Shown here: in pieces, positions 7,638 through 13,297 of the stretch
Layout of the letters: the number at the start of each line of letters is the position of its first letter
Numbering within the stretch: the stretch's first letter is position 1
DNA from: Chrysochromulina tobinii
Taxonomy: Eukaryota; Haptophyta; Prymnesiales; Chrysochromulinaceae
Assembly: GCA_001275005.1 (NCBI GenBank)
Contig: JWZX01001662.1
Span: forward strand, 1-13,297
Direction: 5' to 3'
Length of the DNA: 13,297 bases
The notes under the pieces: generated by a model
What the model was told of the DNA's origin: nothing
Database searches by the model: none
Seen by the model: only the letters and a program-made list of their open reading frames with translations
Program-made: the position numbers and the translations under genes

Positions 7638-10600
7638 TCATGGCGACGGTGGTGGCGATGGCGATGGGAACCGTGAGCCGGTAGGCGAGGCATTGTCGTC
7701 TTCCGAGGGCCAAAGAATTGTCTCGTCCTCAGACTGGATTGCCTTGAGAGCCACAAGCGGCACGTGTTCAAGTACCTTCCGACGCAGCTCACGAGCCAAT
7801 CGCACATCAGAACGCCAGCACGACACCCAGGTCGCTATGCCACGACCGAGTAAACAGAGCTTCAGACGATGCCCTGCGATAGCATACATTCGATAAGGTT
7901 CGACATTCTCGCTCCAGCTGCTGATCGCCTTGCGCAAGCTGCGCTTCGCAAGAGACAGCGAGCAGATGCTAGAAACATCGTCACGGAGCCGAAGCAGCAA
8001 CTTTGTCACAGAGCCCTTCGTCGCGGACACCCACGACGCGAAGCCGGCGCGCTGAAGACGGTGCGTCGAACAGTAGACGGCCGACGCCATCACCTCCCGA
8101 TCGTGCAGCAGGCCCAGCCAGCCGTTCCACGCCTTGCGCATACCGTCGCCGCGGAACGACGACGCAGCTGAGAGCAGCGCAAGCTGGTTGCGCTGGCGAG
8201 CCTCCGACATCGCGGCCCACGTGTTCATCGCCGCTCGCAAGCTCTGAAGCGACATGCTCTTGATCGCTCGGCGCGCCGTCTCCTCGACACGCTCCCGCTG
8301 CTTGCGCACAAGCGCCACGTGGGCGCTCCACGTGCGCAGACCCCACAGCTGCTCGCCGCGGATGAGCGATGCAACGGCGACGACCATCGATCGTCGCTGT
8401 ATCGTCACGCCCGCCCAGGTATTCAAGGCGCTGCGCATCGCGCGGCCCTCAGGCTGCAGCGAGCTCAGAGCGCCGGCCAGCACGCGCGACGCCTGCGCGT
8501 GCTCCTCAGCATACGACATCCACGTGTTCAGGCTCGCACGCACGCTCGACTGCATCATCGACGACACCGCGCGACGCAGGGCAGCGTCGCGCTCGCCCTC
8601 GCTCCACACATGCTCGTGCCACGTGCTGAACGCGACGCGCTCCTCGCGCAGACGCATCGCAGCAGCGCCGCGGGACAAGGCCCGTATCGTGTACACATAC
8701 TCGATCCAGCTGTTGATCGCCTTGCGCACGCTGCGCTTCGAAGGAGACAGCGAGCGGATGCACGCTCGCAGTTGCTGCTTCGTCACAGAGACCTCCATCG
8801 CGGACACCCACGACGCGAAGCCGGCGCGCTGAAGACGGTGCATCAAGCAGAAGACGGCTGACGCCATCACCTCCCGATCGTGCAGCAGGCCCAGCCAGCC
8901 GTTCCACGCCTTGCGCATACCGTCGCCGCGGAATGCCGACGCAGCAGAGATCGCCTTTCTCCTGTTTTCTTTTGCCTGCTTCACATACTGCATCCACGCA
9001 TTCAGCGCAATCCTTGATTTCATATTGTTCTGTGTTGAAAGAAATCGGAGCAGCACCGAGAAATGGACTGGGTTTCTCTGTCGTTTCGTTGGGCTGAAAG
9101 CCACCCACCTGTTGAAAGCACGGCGTTCGTCGTGATGCACCAGGCATGACATTGCTCGTGTGATCCCCACCAACTGCTGAGCGGCCGCTGACCATTGATT
9201 GTAAGCTTGGCGGTACTGGAAGCTGCGCACCGCACCCGCAAGCAGCACATTTTCTCTCACAGCTGCACGTGAAGAGTCTGCCCACGTTGCCAAAGCATTG
9301 CATAGCAGAGGCGTTCGGAACGCGTGCACAGCCCGCCTCATGAGCTGTCTCTCGAGCACCAGCTCACGCCAGTTGTGCCACGCCCTTCGGCAGTGATTTC
9401 CCATCCATGCTTGGTAGGCGCCGAGCAGGTGCTGATGATTGGCTCTTACGTTATCGACCACTCCCTGCCAGGTCTTGAAGCCACGTGCCTGGTCTTGATT
9501 CGCCAAGATGGAGAGGAGACGCACCATCGTCTCTTGACTGCGCGTCTTCATCGCCCAGGAAGCCACCATGTGTTGCCAAGCGCCTTGCCATATGGCAAAG
9601 CCCATCGCAAGTTGGCGTTGGAGTAAGTATCGCATCGACCAAGTCAGAAGCCGGACGCGTTCACGGCGTGCTGTGACCATCTCCGACCATGTCAGCCAGC
9701 CTCGCGCCAGCTCTTTGTTCATGATTCGCCGCACAACTGGGACGAGGAGCCCACGAATCTTGGCGACGCCCTTGGCGACGCACGACCAGCTGTTCATGGC
9801 CCGGCGTAAGCTCAGACTGCAGAGTGATTTGCATGCGATCCGGAGGAGAGCACGCTGGGCCTTGATTGTGTGCGCTGCCTCTCGCCATGAGAGAAGGGGC
9901 TTCCGCAGGGGCGGGTCAAAGCAGAGAGAGACGTCCACGAGAGGCAGTGATGACTCTGAGTCGGTCTCGAACATGTCCTCGAACGCGGTCTCAAAGCCCA
10001 GCCTTCTCGGCGAGTCCAGGGGCTCAACACTACGAGTCCTGGCCGCCTTTTCCGTTGACGGCGAATCGACGACTGCGAGCTCCACGCTGTTTTCGTCTGA
10101 ATTTGAGGGGACCTTATCATCCAATATGCCGTGCTGCTCAAGCGGCACGACTGGGGTCGCCTTCATCCAGCCCCGTGCTCTCCCGATCACATAGCCCAGG
10201 ACGAGGGCAAGCAGGCAGGGGATCATCGAGGGCAAGCAGGCTTGGACTGCGTCTTGCCAAGCGTCCGACATCAGCCCGTCCACGGAGCACTCCACCAGCG
10301 GATCGATCGGCGGAGTCAAAGTAGGGACTAAGTCAGCAGTTGCATTCGCCCGCAGCTTTTGCCGAGACGCGTGGATCTTCTGGAGCACCTTCACGGCTGG
10401 CGGGCCGATCAAGGTGAGCACGCTGGTGAGCACAAACCATGCGACCCGCCAAGGCATCGGAGCGGCATGTGGGAGCTGGTTTGCAAACACGTGCGCGGCA
10501 GCGGCTGAGGCTCGATTGCGCATTTGGTTTTGAGCGAGGTGTGTGACTGCAGCGCCGAGTGCGAGCAGCGGCCCTTTGAGCCACCTCGCACCACGTGCTG

Positions 10601-10772
10601 CTGTCGTGATGGTTGTCACAGCCGCCGGAATCGCCGGTGGCGCAAACCCATGAAGCAGTTGCTCCAGCGGAATCTCGAACAGGGGCCGGTTCCACCAAGT
10701 GACCGGAATCTCGAACAGGGGCTGGTTCCACCAAGTGGTTGCGACTGTCCAGAGCACACGTAGAAGCCCCAT
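7638..10772 (-). CDS. Large membrane-anchored protein with about 22 Sfi1-type repeats
   Basis: The ATG at 10772 gives 1044 residues. An upstream in-frame TTG (10811) was not used: the homologous leader before the 13105 gene differs by a 2-nt indel, so that stretch is not coding. Residues 13-36 are a 12-residue tandem repeat (TWWNQPLFEIPV, TWWNRPLFEIPL). Hydrophobic segments at about 108-130 and 180-197 look like transmembrane helices. Residues 205-290 are an acidic Ser-Pro linker. Residues about 293-986 carry roughly 22 Sfi1-like units with cores such as AWHNW, ALNAW, AWNGW, GFASW, SLNTW, AMNTW and AISSW at typical 30-36-residue steps. The tail ends in SPSPPPSP. In known proteins these long helices bind centrin along centrosome half-bridges or basal-body fibres; membrane anchoring of such an array is unusual. 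I infer a calcium-responsive scaffold attached to a membrane. Residues about 609-664 and 868-923 are a recent internal duplication. Confidence 0.82.
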   Translation of the reverse strand: MGLLRVLWTVATTWWNQPLFEIPVTWWNRPLFEIPLEQLLHGFAPPAIPAAVTTITTAARGARWLKGPLLALGAAVTHLAQNQMRNRASAAAAHVFANQLPHAAPMPWRVAWFVLTSVLTLIGPPAVKVLQKIHASRQKLRANATADLVPTLTPPIDPLVECSVDGLMSDAWQDAVQACLPSMIPCLLALVLGYVIGRARGWMKATPVVPLEQHGILDDKVPSNSDENSVELAVVDSPSTEKAARTRSVEPLDSPRRLGFETAFEDMFETDSESSLPLVDVSLCFDPPLRKPLLSWREAAHTIKAQRALLRIACKSLCSLSLRRAMNSWSCVAKGVAKIRGLLVPVVRRIMNKELARGWLTWSEMVTARRERVRLLTWSMRYLLQRQLAMGFAIWQGAWQHMVASWAMKTRSQETMVRLLSILANQDQARGFKTWQGVVDNVRANHQHLLGAYQAWMGNHCRRAWHNWRELVLERQLMRRAVHAFRTPLLCNALATWADSSRAAVRENVLLAGAVRSFQYRQAYNQWSAAAQQLVGITRAMSCLVHHDERRAFNRWVAFSPTKRQRNPVHFSVLLRFLSTQNNMKSRIALNAWMQYVKQAKENRRKAISAASAFRGDGMRKAWNGWLGLLHDREVMASAVFCLMHRLQRAGFASWVSAMEVSVTKQQLRACIRSLSPSKRSVRKAINSWIEYVYTIRALSRGAAAMRLREERVAFSTWHEHVWSEGERDAALRRAVSSMMQSSVRASLNTWMSYAEEHAQASRVLAGALSSLQPEGRAMRSALNTWAGVTIQRRSMVVAVASLIRGEQLWGLRTWSAHVALVRKQRERVEETARRAIKSMSLQSLRAAMNTWAAMSEARQRNQLALLSAASSFRGDGMRKAWNGWLGLLHDREVMASAVYCSTHRLQRAGFASWVSATKGSVTKLLLRLRDDVSSICSLSLAKRSLRKAISSWSENVEPYRMYAIAGHRLKLCLLGRGIATWVSCWRSDVRLARELRRKVLEHVPLVALKAIQSEDETILWPSEDDNASPTGSRFPSPSPPPSP
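7905..8172 (-). repeat. Internal duplication in the Sfi1-repeat gene, copy B
   Basis: This segment matches 8697-8949 at an offset of 777 bp (8005-8172 against 8782-8949), growing to about 792 bp below 8005 through a 15-bp indel. Both copies encode units with the cores RKAWNGWLGLLHDREVMASA and QRAGFASWVSA followed by a KAISSW/KAINSW unit. The offset is 259 codons, so the duplicated unit spans several Sfi1 repeats. Confidence 0.85.
8425..8753 (-). repeat. Partner of the inverted block at 147-475
   Basis: Residues about 674-783 of the large Sfi1-repeat protein. Homology to gene 1 ends near 8427, just where gene 1 departs toward its own repeats and the WD40 propeller. Confidence 0.9.
8697..8949 (-). 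repeat. Internal duplication in the Sfi1-repeat gene, copy A
   Basis: Partner of the segment at 7905-8172, in direct orientation. Nucleotide identity is high over 8801-8940, with only scattered substitutions by eye. The copies keep the reading frame. Confidence 0.85.
9325..9412 (-). repeat. Partner of the inverted block at 1-88
   Basis: Lies in the middle of the large Sfi1-repeat gene, at residues about 454-483. The homology may extend right of 9412, which cannot be tested because the partner leaves the window. Confidence 0.93.
10665..10736 (-). repeat. 36-bp tandem repeat, two units, in the N-terminal coding region
   Basis: Two head-to-tail 36-bp units encode TWWNQPLFEIPV and TWWNRPLFEIPL. 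The same pair is present at 13141-13212 in the paralogue, so the duplication predates the split of the two genes or has been homogenised by conversion. Confidence 0.9.
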
Positions 10773-10778
10773 GATGCG

Positions 10779-10786
10779 TTTCGCGC
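10779..10786. promoter_or_regulatory. E2F-like site TTTCGCGC just upstream of the Sfi1-repeat gene start
   Basis: TTTCGCGC fits the E2F consensus TTTSGCGC and lies 7 bp before the ATG. It is kept in the paralogue at 13091-13098. The surrounding leader is also conserved, so the motif is not independently conserved, and such a position would be within the transcript or at its very start. Confidence 0.3.
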
Positions 10787-10923
10787 GCCCCCCGTCGCGC
10801 CGACTCCGCAAGGCGCAGATTCGGAGAAAGCACCTTCGTGGCGTCGACTCCTCGTGGATCGCCGCGCGGAAACGAATGAAAAGTCATCATATCGTTTCAT
10901 TTTCGGCACCTCAACTTTGATTT

Positions 10924-10955
10924 TGAAACCACTTTTGAAACTACTCATGAAACCA
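10924..10955. promoter_or_regulatory. Three TGAAACYA motifs at exact 12-bp spacing
   Basis: TGAAACCA at 10924, TGAAACTA at 10936 and TGAAACCA at 10948 lie about 152-183 bp upstream of the Sfi1-repeat gene ATG. A further TGAAAC lies in the other orientation at about 10894-10899. This may be a repeated factor-binding site or a small tandem repeat. Confidence 0.35.
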
Positions 10956-11141
10956 ATTGAATCTCAGACACGTCCTTTTGTGGCAACTGCACACGCCCAC
11001 CACACTCCGTCTCAGAGGACACCGCTCCTCTCGGTCAACACAAGTATTGACTGCCTCTCGTCTCGAGGAGGAGCATACTGTAATGGCATACTGACTTCTG
11101 TACAGAATGGACTCTCCCCGACTCTCGGAGAAATCGGCGGA

Positions 11142-11146
11142 TTACA
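11142..11146 (-). terminator. Possible TGTAA polyadenylation element
   Basis: Minus-strand TGTAA about 117 nt after the stop of the gene at 11263-12807. Weak evidence on its own. Confidence 0.2.
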
Positions 11147-11262
11147 GTACGGTGCATGCACAGGGCCCCTACATGCGAAGTCGCCTTATGCTCCCATCCC
11201 CCATCCGTGTACATCCGTGCACTCATAACTTGAGCTGAGCTCATGGGCTCATGCGCGGACCT

Positions 11263-12807
11263 TCAGATTCGATTAAGGGTCTCAATCTTCACAGACGCCT
11301 TCATCCAGGCATCTTTTGCCGTCAACAAGGCATCTTTAGTCGCCATCTTTGCAACTGCCTGAGCTTCCACTCTTGCTGCGGCATCCACCTCCGCGTCTGC
11401 CTTCTGGCTGGTTTCTGCAGCTGCAATTGCCGCCGCTTCAGATTGTTCTGCGTCCTGTAACGTTTTCGCAGTTCCCTCAGTGGCACCGTTCATAAGCGCC
11501 ATGCTCACCTCTCTTCTCATCATCTTCGCGTATGCCCTTGCCCTCTCGGCCGCAGCCAGCGCTTTTTCTTTAGCGTTGTTCAACTCTTGAGCCATTCGCG
11601 CCGCGGCCGCGCTCTCTTCCTCTGCCCTCGCCTTTGCACTCGCCTTGGCCTCCTCCTTTGCTTGAGCCTCTGCATTGGCCTTCGCACTGGCCATGGCCTC
11701 CTCTTTTGCTCTGGCCTCTTCCTTTGCCTTGGCCAGGGCCTTCGCTCTGGCCATGGCCTCCTCCTTTGCTTTGGCCTCCACGATGGCCTTCGCTCTGGCC
11801 ATGGCCTCCTCCTTGGCTCTGGCCTCTTCCTTTGCTTCGGCCTCCTTCTTGGCTCTGGCCTCCACGGCGCCACGCTCTCGCTCCTTGGCCCTAGCCTCCT
11901 CAGCAGCCGCGCGCTGCCGGCTCGCTTCGAGCTGTCGAGCCTCAGCCGCTCGCCGATCAGCTAGCTGCTGCGCCTTGAGCTGCTCGGCCGCGAGCTGAGC
12001 CTGGGCCCGCACCGCCTCCTTCGCCGCTGCCTCCTGCGCCTTTCGGGCTGCCTCGGCAGCCTTAGCTTCTTGCGCAGCATTAGCGGCCTCCTGCGCACGT
12101 GCCTCGTCAGCTGCCTGCTTCGCCGCAAGCAGAACCTTCTTAGCTGCGAGGAGGTCGGCCGTGAGCTTGTCTGAATCGGCCTGCTCTCTCGTCCTGCGGT
12201 CAGCATCTGCCCTGAACTCCGACTCTGCTTGACGCCTGTCCACCCACTCGCGCCGCGCGAGCCTCTCCTTTTCGGCCTTCGCTCTTGCCATGGCCTCCGC
12301 CTCGGCATTTGATCTCGCAGCGGCCTCCGCCTCAGCCCTCGCTCGCCGCGCTGCGGCCTTCTCTTCTTCGGCCTTCGCTCTCGCAGCAGCCTCCGCCTCA
12401 GCCCTCGCTCGCCGCGCTGCGGCCTTCTCTTCTTCGGCCTTCGCTCTCGCAGCAGCCTCCGCCTCAGCCCTCGCTCGCCGCGCTCGCCGCGCTGCGGCCT
12501 TCTCTTCTTCGGCCTTCGCTTTCGCCGCGGCCTCCGCCTCTCGGTCGCGCGGACGAGCCAAGCGAAAGATTACGAACAGCGCGATCAAGGTCATCACAGC
12601 TTGGCCGTTGGTCACAACAAATGCCAGAGGTGGTCTGCCAATCGACATGACCGGTTGAGACGCCACCCTCCGTGCTAGCGGCGGCGCCGCCAATATGGGC
12701 AGGCGCAATTTCGAACTGTAGCCGGCGCGCGGGTCGCGGATTTTGCTGCGAAAAGGTGTGACGCAGGGGAGCAAGAGTAGGAAGACGACCAAGTGGGTGC
12801 GAGCCAT
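11263..12807 (-). CDS. Signal-peptide, single-TM protein with a very long charged Ala/Glu/Lys/Arg helix
   Basis: The ATG at 12807 gives 514 residues; a longer in-frame version would need a TTG (12855) and would bury the signal peptide. Residues 1-19 (MARTHLVVFLLLLPCVTPF) are a clear signal peptide with Phe at the likely cleavage site, followed by a basic Ser/Ala/Pro stretch to about residue 58, as in bipartite plastid presequences. Residues about 61-83 form one transmembrane helix. From about 85 to 500 the chain is almost wholly Ala, Glu, Lys, Arg and Gln, with no Pro or Gly for long stretches: a coiled coil or single alpha-helix. It includes a 22-residue tandem repeat (AEAEAAARAKAEEEKAAARR and AR) at about 90-166. 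It looks like TolA central domains, but this is composition, not homology. I do not recognise a family. Its role could be a spacer or tether on a plastid or endomembrane surface. Confidence 0.75.
   Translation of the reverse strand: MARTHLVVFLLLLPCVTPFRSKIRDPRAGYSSKLRLPILAAPPLARRVASQPVMSIGRPPLAFVVTNGQAVMTLIALFVIFRLARPRDREAEAAAKAKAEEEKAAARRARRARAEAEAAARAKAEEEKAAARRARAEAEAAARAKAEEEKAAARRARAEAEAAARSNAEAEAMARAKAEKERLARREWVDRRQAESEFRADADRRTREQADSDKLTADLLAAKKVLLAAKQAADEARAQEAANAAQEAKAAEAARKAQEAAAKEAVRAQAQLAAEQLKAQQLADRRAAEARQLEASRQRAAAEEARAKERERGAVEARAKKEAEAKEEARAKEEAMARAKAIVEAKAKEEAMARAKALAKAKEEARAKEEAMASAKANAEAQAKEEAKASAKARAEEESAAAARMAQELNNAKEKALAAAERARAYAKMMRREVSMALMNGATEGTAKTLQDAEQSEAAAIAAAETSQKADAEVDAAARVEAQAVAKMATKDALLTAKDAWMKASVKIETLNRI
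11640..11875 (-). repeat. Degenerate repeat in the charged-helix gene
   Basis: Words such as CTTCGCTCTGGCCATGGCCTC recur at 11740 and 11788 (48 bp apart), with a variant at 11680 (60 bp earlier). They encode variants of KEEAMARAKA. The repeat is older and more diverged than the 66-bp array at 12301-12540. Confidence 0.7.
12301..12540 (-). repeat. 66-bp tandem repeat array in the charged-helix gene
   Basis: Units at 12331-12396 and 12397-12462 are identical. A third at 12463-12537 has a 9-bp insertion (an extra Arg-Ala-Arg step) and a few changes near its end, and a partial unit precedes at 12301-12330. The period is 22 codons, so copy-number change would keep the frame. Identical neighbours suggest recent expansion. 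Confidence 0.92.
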
Positions 12808-13104
12808 ATTTGTACCGGATTGCTCGTTGGAGCTCCGTCGAGCTGACCCACGCAAAAAGCGCTTCCAAGTTTGTCAAGTCTCTTACCGGTTCTACATGTA
12901 TCGTAAGTTGTCGCGGGGCGGTGACGCGGGGAGGATGATCACCCACAGACATTAGCATCTATCATATAGTAAAGCATGCCAAAAAGTTTTGTTGAAACGG
13001 CAAAACGGGTGTCAAGTCGCAGAAACGCTTTTTTCTGTTTCCTGTCGGACGACGCTGACACGCTCGCGAAGTCGGCGCGTCGGGAGGGGCGCGCGAAAAG
13101 CATC
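12808..13104. promoter_or_regulatory. Divergent promoter region between the charged-helix gene and the window-end gene
   Basis: The 297-bp spacer lies between two divergent ATGs. Apart from about 40 bp of leader before 13105 that is homologous to the leader at 10773-10812, I see no shared element. A single TGAAACGG lies at 12993-13000. No clear TATA box. Confidence 0.5.
13091..13098. promoter_or_regulatory. E2F-like site GCGCGAAA before the window-end gene
   Basis: Reverse complement of TTTCGCGC, 6 bp before the ATG, at the same place as in the paralogue. Same caveats as for the site at 10779. Confidence 0.3.
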
Positions 13105-13297
13105 ATGGGGCTGCTACGTGTGCTCTGGACAGTCGCAACCACTTGGTGGAACCAGCCCCTGTTCGAGATTCCGGTCACTTGGTGGAACCGGCCCCTGTTC
13201 GAGATTCCACTGGAGCAACTGCTTCATGGGTTTGCGCCACCGGCGATTCCGGCGGCTGTGACAACCATCACGACAGCAGCACGTGGTGCGAGGTGGC
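13105..13297 (+). CDS. Third family member: N terminus of a membrane/Sfi1-repeat-type protein, 3' partial
   Basis: The 64 visible codons give the same protein as residues 1-64 of the gene at 7638-10772, including MGLLRVLW, the WW-containing 12-residue tandem repeat and the segment LLHGFAPPAIPAAVTTITT. Only two bases differ and both are silent. The gene is head-to-head with its paralogue, with the charged-helix gene between them. The rest lies beyond the window, so whether it carries Sfi1 repeats, a WD40 propeller or something else is unknown. The start is supported by the shared ATG and the frame-breaking indel just upstream. Confidence 0.85.
   Translation, partial: MGLLRVLWTVATTWWNQPLFEIPVTWWNRPLFEIPLEQLLHGFAPPAIPAAVTTITTAARGARW
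13141..13212 (+). repeat. 36-bp tandem repeat, two units, in the window-end gene
   Basis: Units 13141-13176 and 13177-13212, matching those at 10665-10736 except for one base in the second unit. Confidence 0.9.

Larger units (their letters stand above)
10580..10812 (-). repeat. Inverted copy of the window-end gene start (5' end of the Sfi1-repeat gene)
   Basis: The first 193 coding bases (10772 down to 10580) match 13105-13297 at 191 positions; the two differences are both synonymous third-codon changes (Leu and Pro). The match continues about 40 bp into the leader with lower identity and a 2-nt indel, then fades. Confidence 0.93.
10773..11262. other. Intergenic region: 5' flank of the Sfi1-repeat gene and 3' flank of the helix-protein gene
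   Basis: The 490-nt region should hold the promoter of the minus-strand Sfi1-repeat gene at its left end and the 3' UTR of the minus-strand gene at 11263-12807 at its right end. It contains an E2F-like word at 10779-10786, a 12-bp-phased motif at 10924-10955 and a minus-strand TGTAA at 11142-11146. No ORF here looks real. Confidence 0.6.

Noticed and set aside
7007-7807. Minus-strand ORF at 7292-7807 as a separate small gene
   Set aside because: It overlaps the end of the Sfi1-repeat gene in another frame, has no domain, and its composition fits random intergenic sequence.
8254-8861. Long plus-strand ORFs opposite the Sfi1-repeat gene, mirrored by an antisense ORF at 17-526 opposite gene 1
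   Set aside because: They are frame shadows of the shared, GC-rich repeat block and are similar to each other only because the sense sequences are. They have no domain and a skewed Arg/Ser/Ala composition.
10773-10811. Upstream TTG start extending the large Sfi1-repeat protein by 13 residues
   Set aside because: Non-ATG, and the homologous leader at 13066-13104 has a 2-nt indel that breaks the frame, so the stretch is not coding.
10924-10955. Reading the TGAAAC cluster as yeast-type Ste12 pheromone-response elements
   Set aside because: The likeness to TGAAACA is partial and the organism is not a fungus; no basis for naming the factor.
11640-12540. CRISPR-like or satellite array
   Set aside because: Periods of 48-66 bp are multiples of three within one open frame and there are no unique spacers; this is coding repeat DNA.
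11263-12807. Homology to bacterial TolA or other envelope proteins
   Set aside because: The likeness is only Ala/Glu/Lys/Arg composition of a long helix; the rest of the protein has no TolA feature.
12808-12855. Upstream TTG start for the charged-helix protein
   Set aside because: It would put 16 polar residues before a textbook signal peptide; the ATG at 12807 is better.
1-13297. Mobile element explanation for the inverted repeats
   Set aside because: No transposase, reverse transcriptase, integrase or target-site duplication is visible, and the repeats are exact pieces of coding sequence in frame. Gene duplication and conversion explain them better.

Overview
The window is nuclear DNA of a eukaryote, most likely a GC-rich single-celled alga with a complex (secondary) plastid. 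FANCL, Sfi1/centrin-binding repeats, a seven-bladed WD40 propeller and an FHA domain are eukaryotic. Two proteins (at 5849 and 11263) begin with a hydrophobic signal peptide with a Phe at the likely cleavage point, followed by a basic Ser/Ala/Pro-rich stretch, which resembles a bipartite plastid presequence. All genes read as single long ORFs, so the region is compact and intron-poor. A haptophyte or a stramenopile would fit; the sequence alone does not settle which.

Layout, left to right: (1) 1-2075, +, the 3' part of a gene encoding Sfi1-type repeats fused to a WD40 propeller and a Ser-Pro tail. (2) 2628-4475, -, a PPTC7-like PP2C phosphatase with a signal peptide, a Met/Gln/Pro linker and a C-terminal FHA-like domain. 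(3) 4649-5737, -, FANCL, the Fanconi anaemia ubiquitin ligase. (4) 5849-7006, +, a DUF1350 alpha/beta-hydrolase, probably plastid-targeted, head-to-head with FANCL across 111 bp. (5) 7638-10772, -, a 1044-residue protein with an N-terminal membrane region and about 22 Sfi1-type repeats. (6) 11263-12807, -, a signal-peptide/transmembrane protein with a very long Ala/Glu/Lys/Arg helix encoded partly by 66-bp tandem repeats. (7) 13105 to the window end, +, the start of another gene whose first 193 bp match gene 5 except at two synonymous sites.

Genes 1, 5 and 7 are members of one local family in mixed orientation. Gene 1 shares an 88-bp block identical to the middle of gene 5, in the same reading frame but on the opposite strand, then a second block of about 330 bp, after which the two proteins differ completely (WD40 in gene 1, more Sfi1 repeats in gene 5). 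Genes 5 and 7 share their N terminus and about 40 bp of leader. The locus therefore looks like a mosaic, recombining family of large centrin-binding scaffold proteins, at least one of them membrane-anchored. This is the most unusual content of the window. The PP2C, FANCL and DUF1350 genes lie between inverted family members and show no obvious functional link to them.
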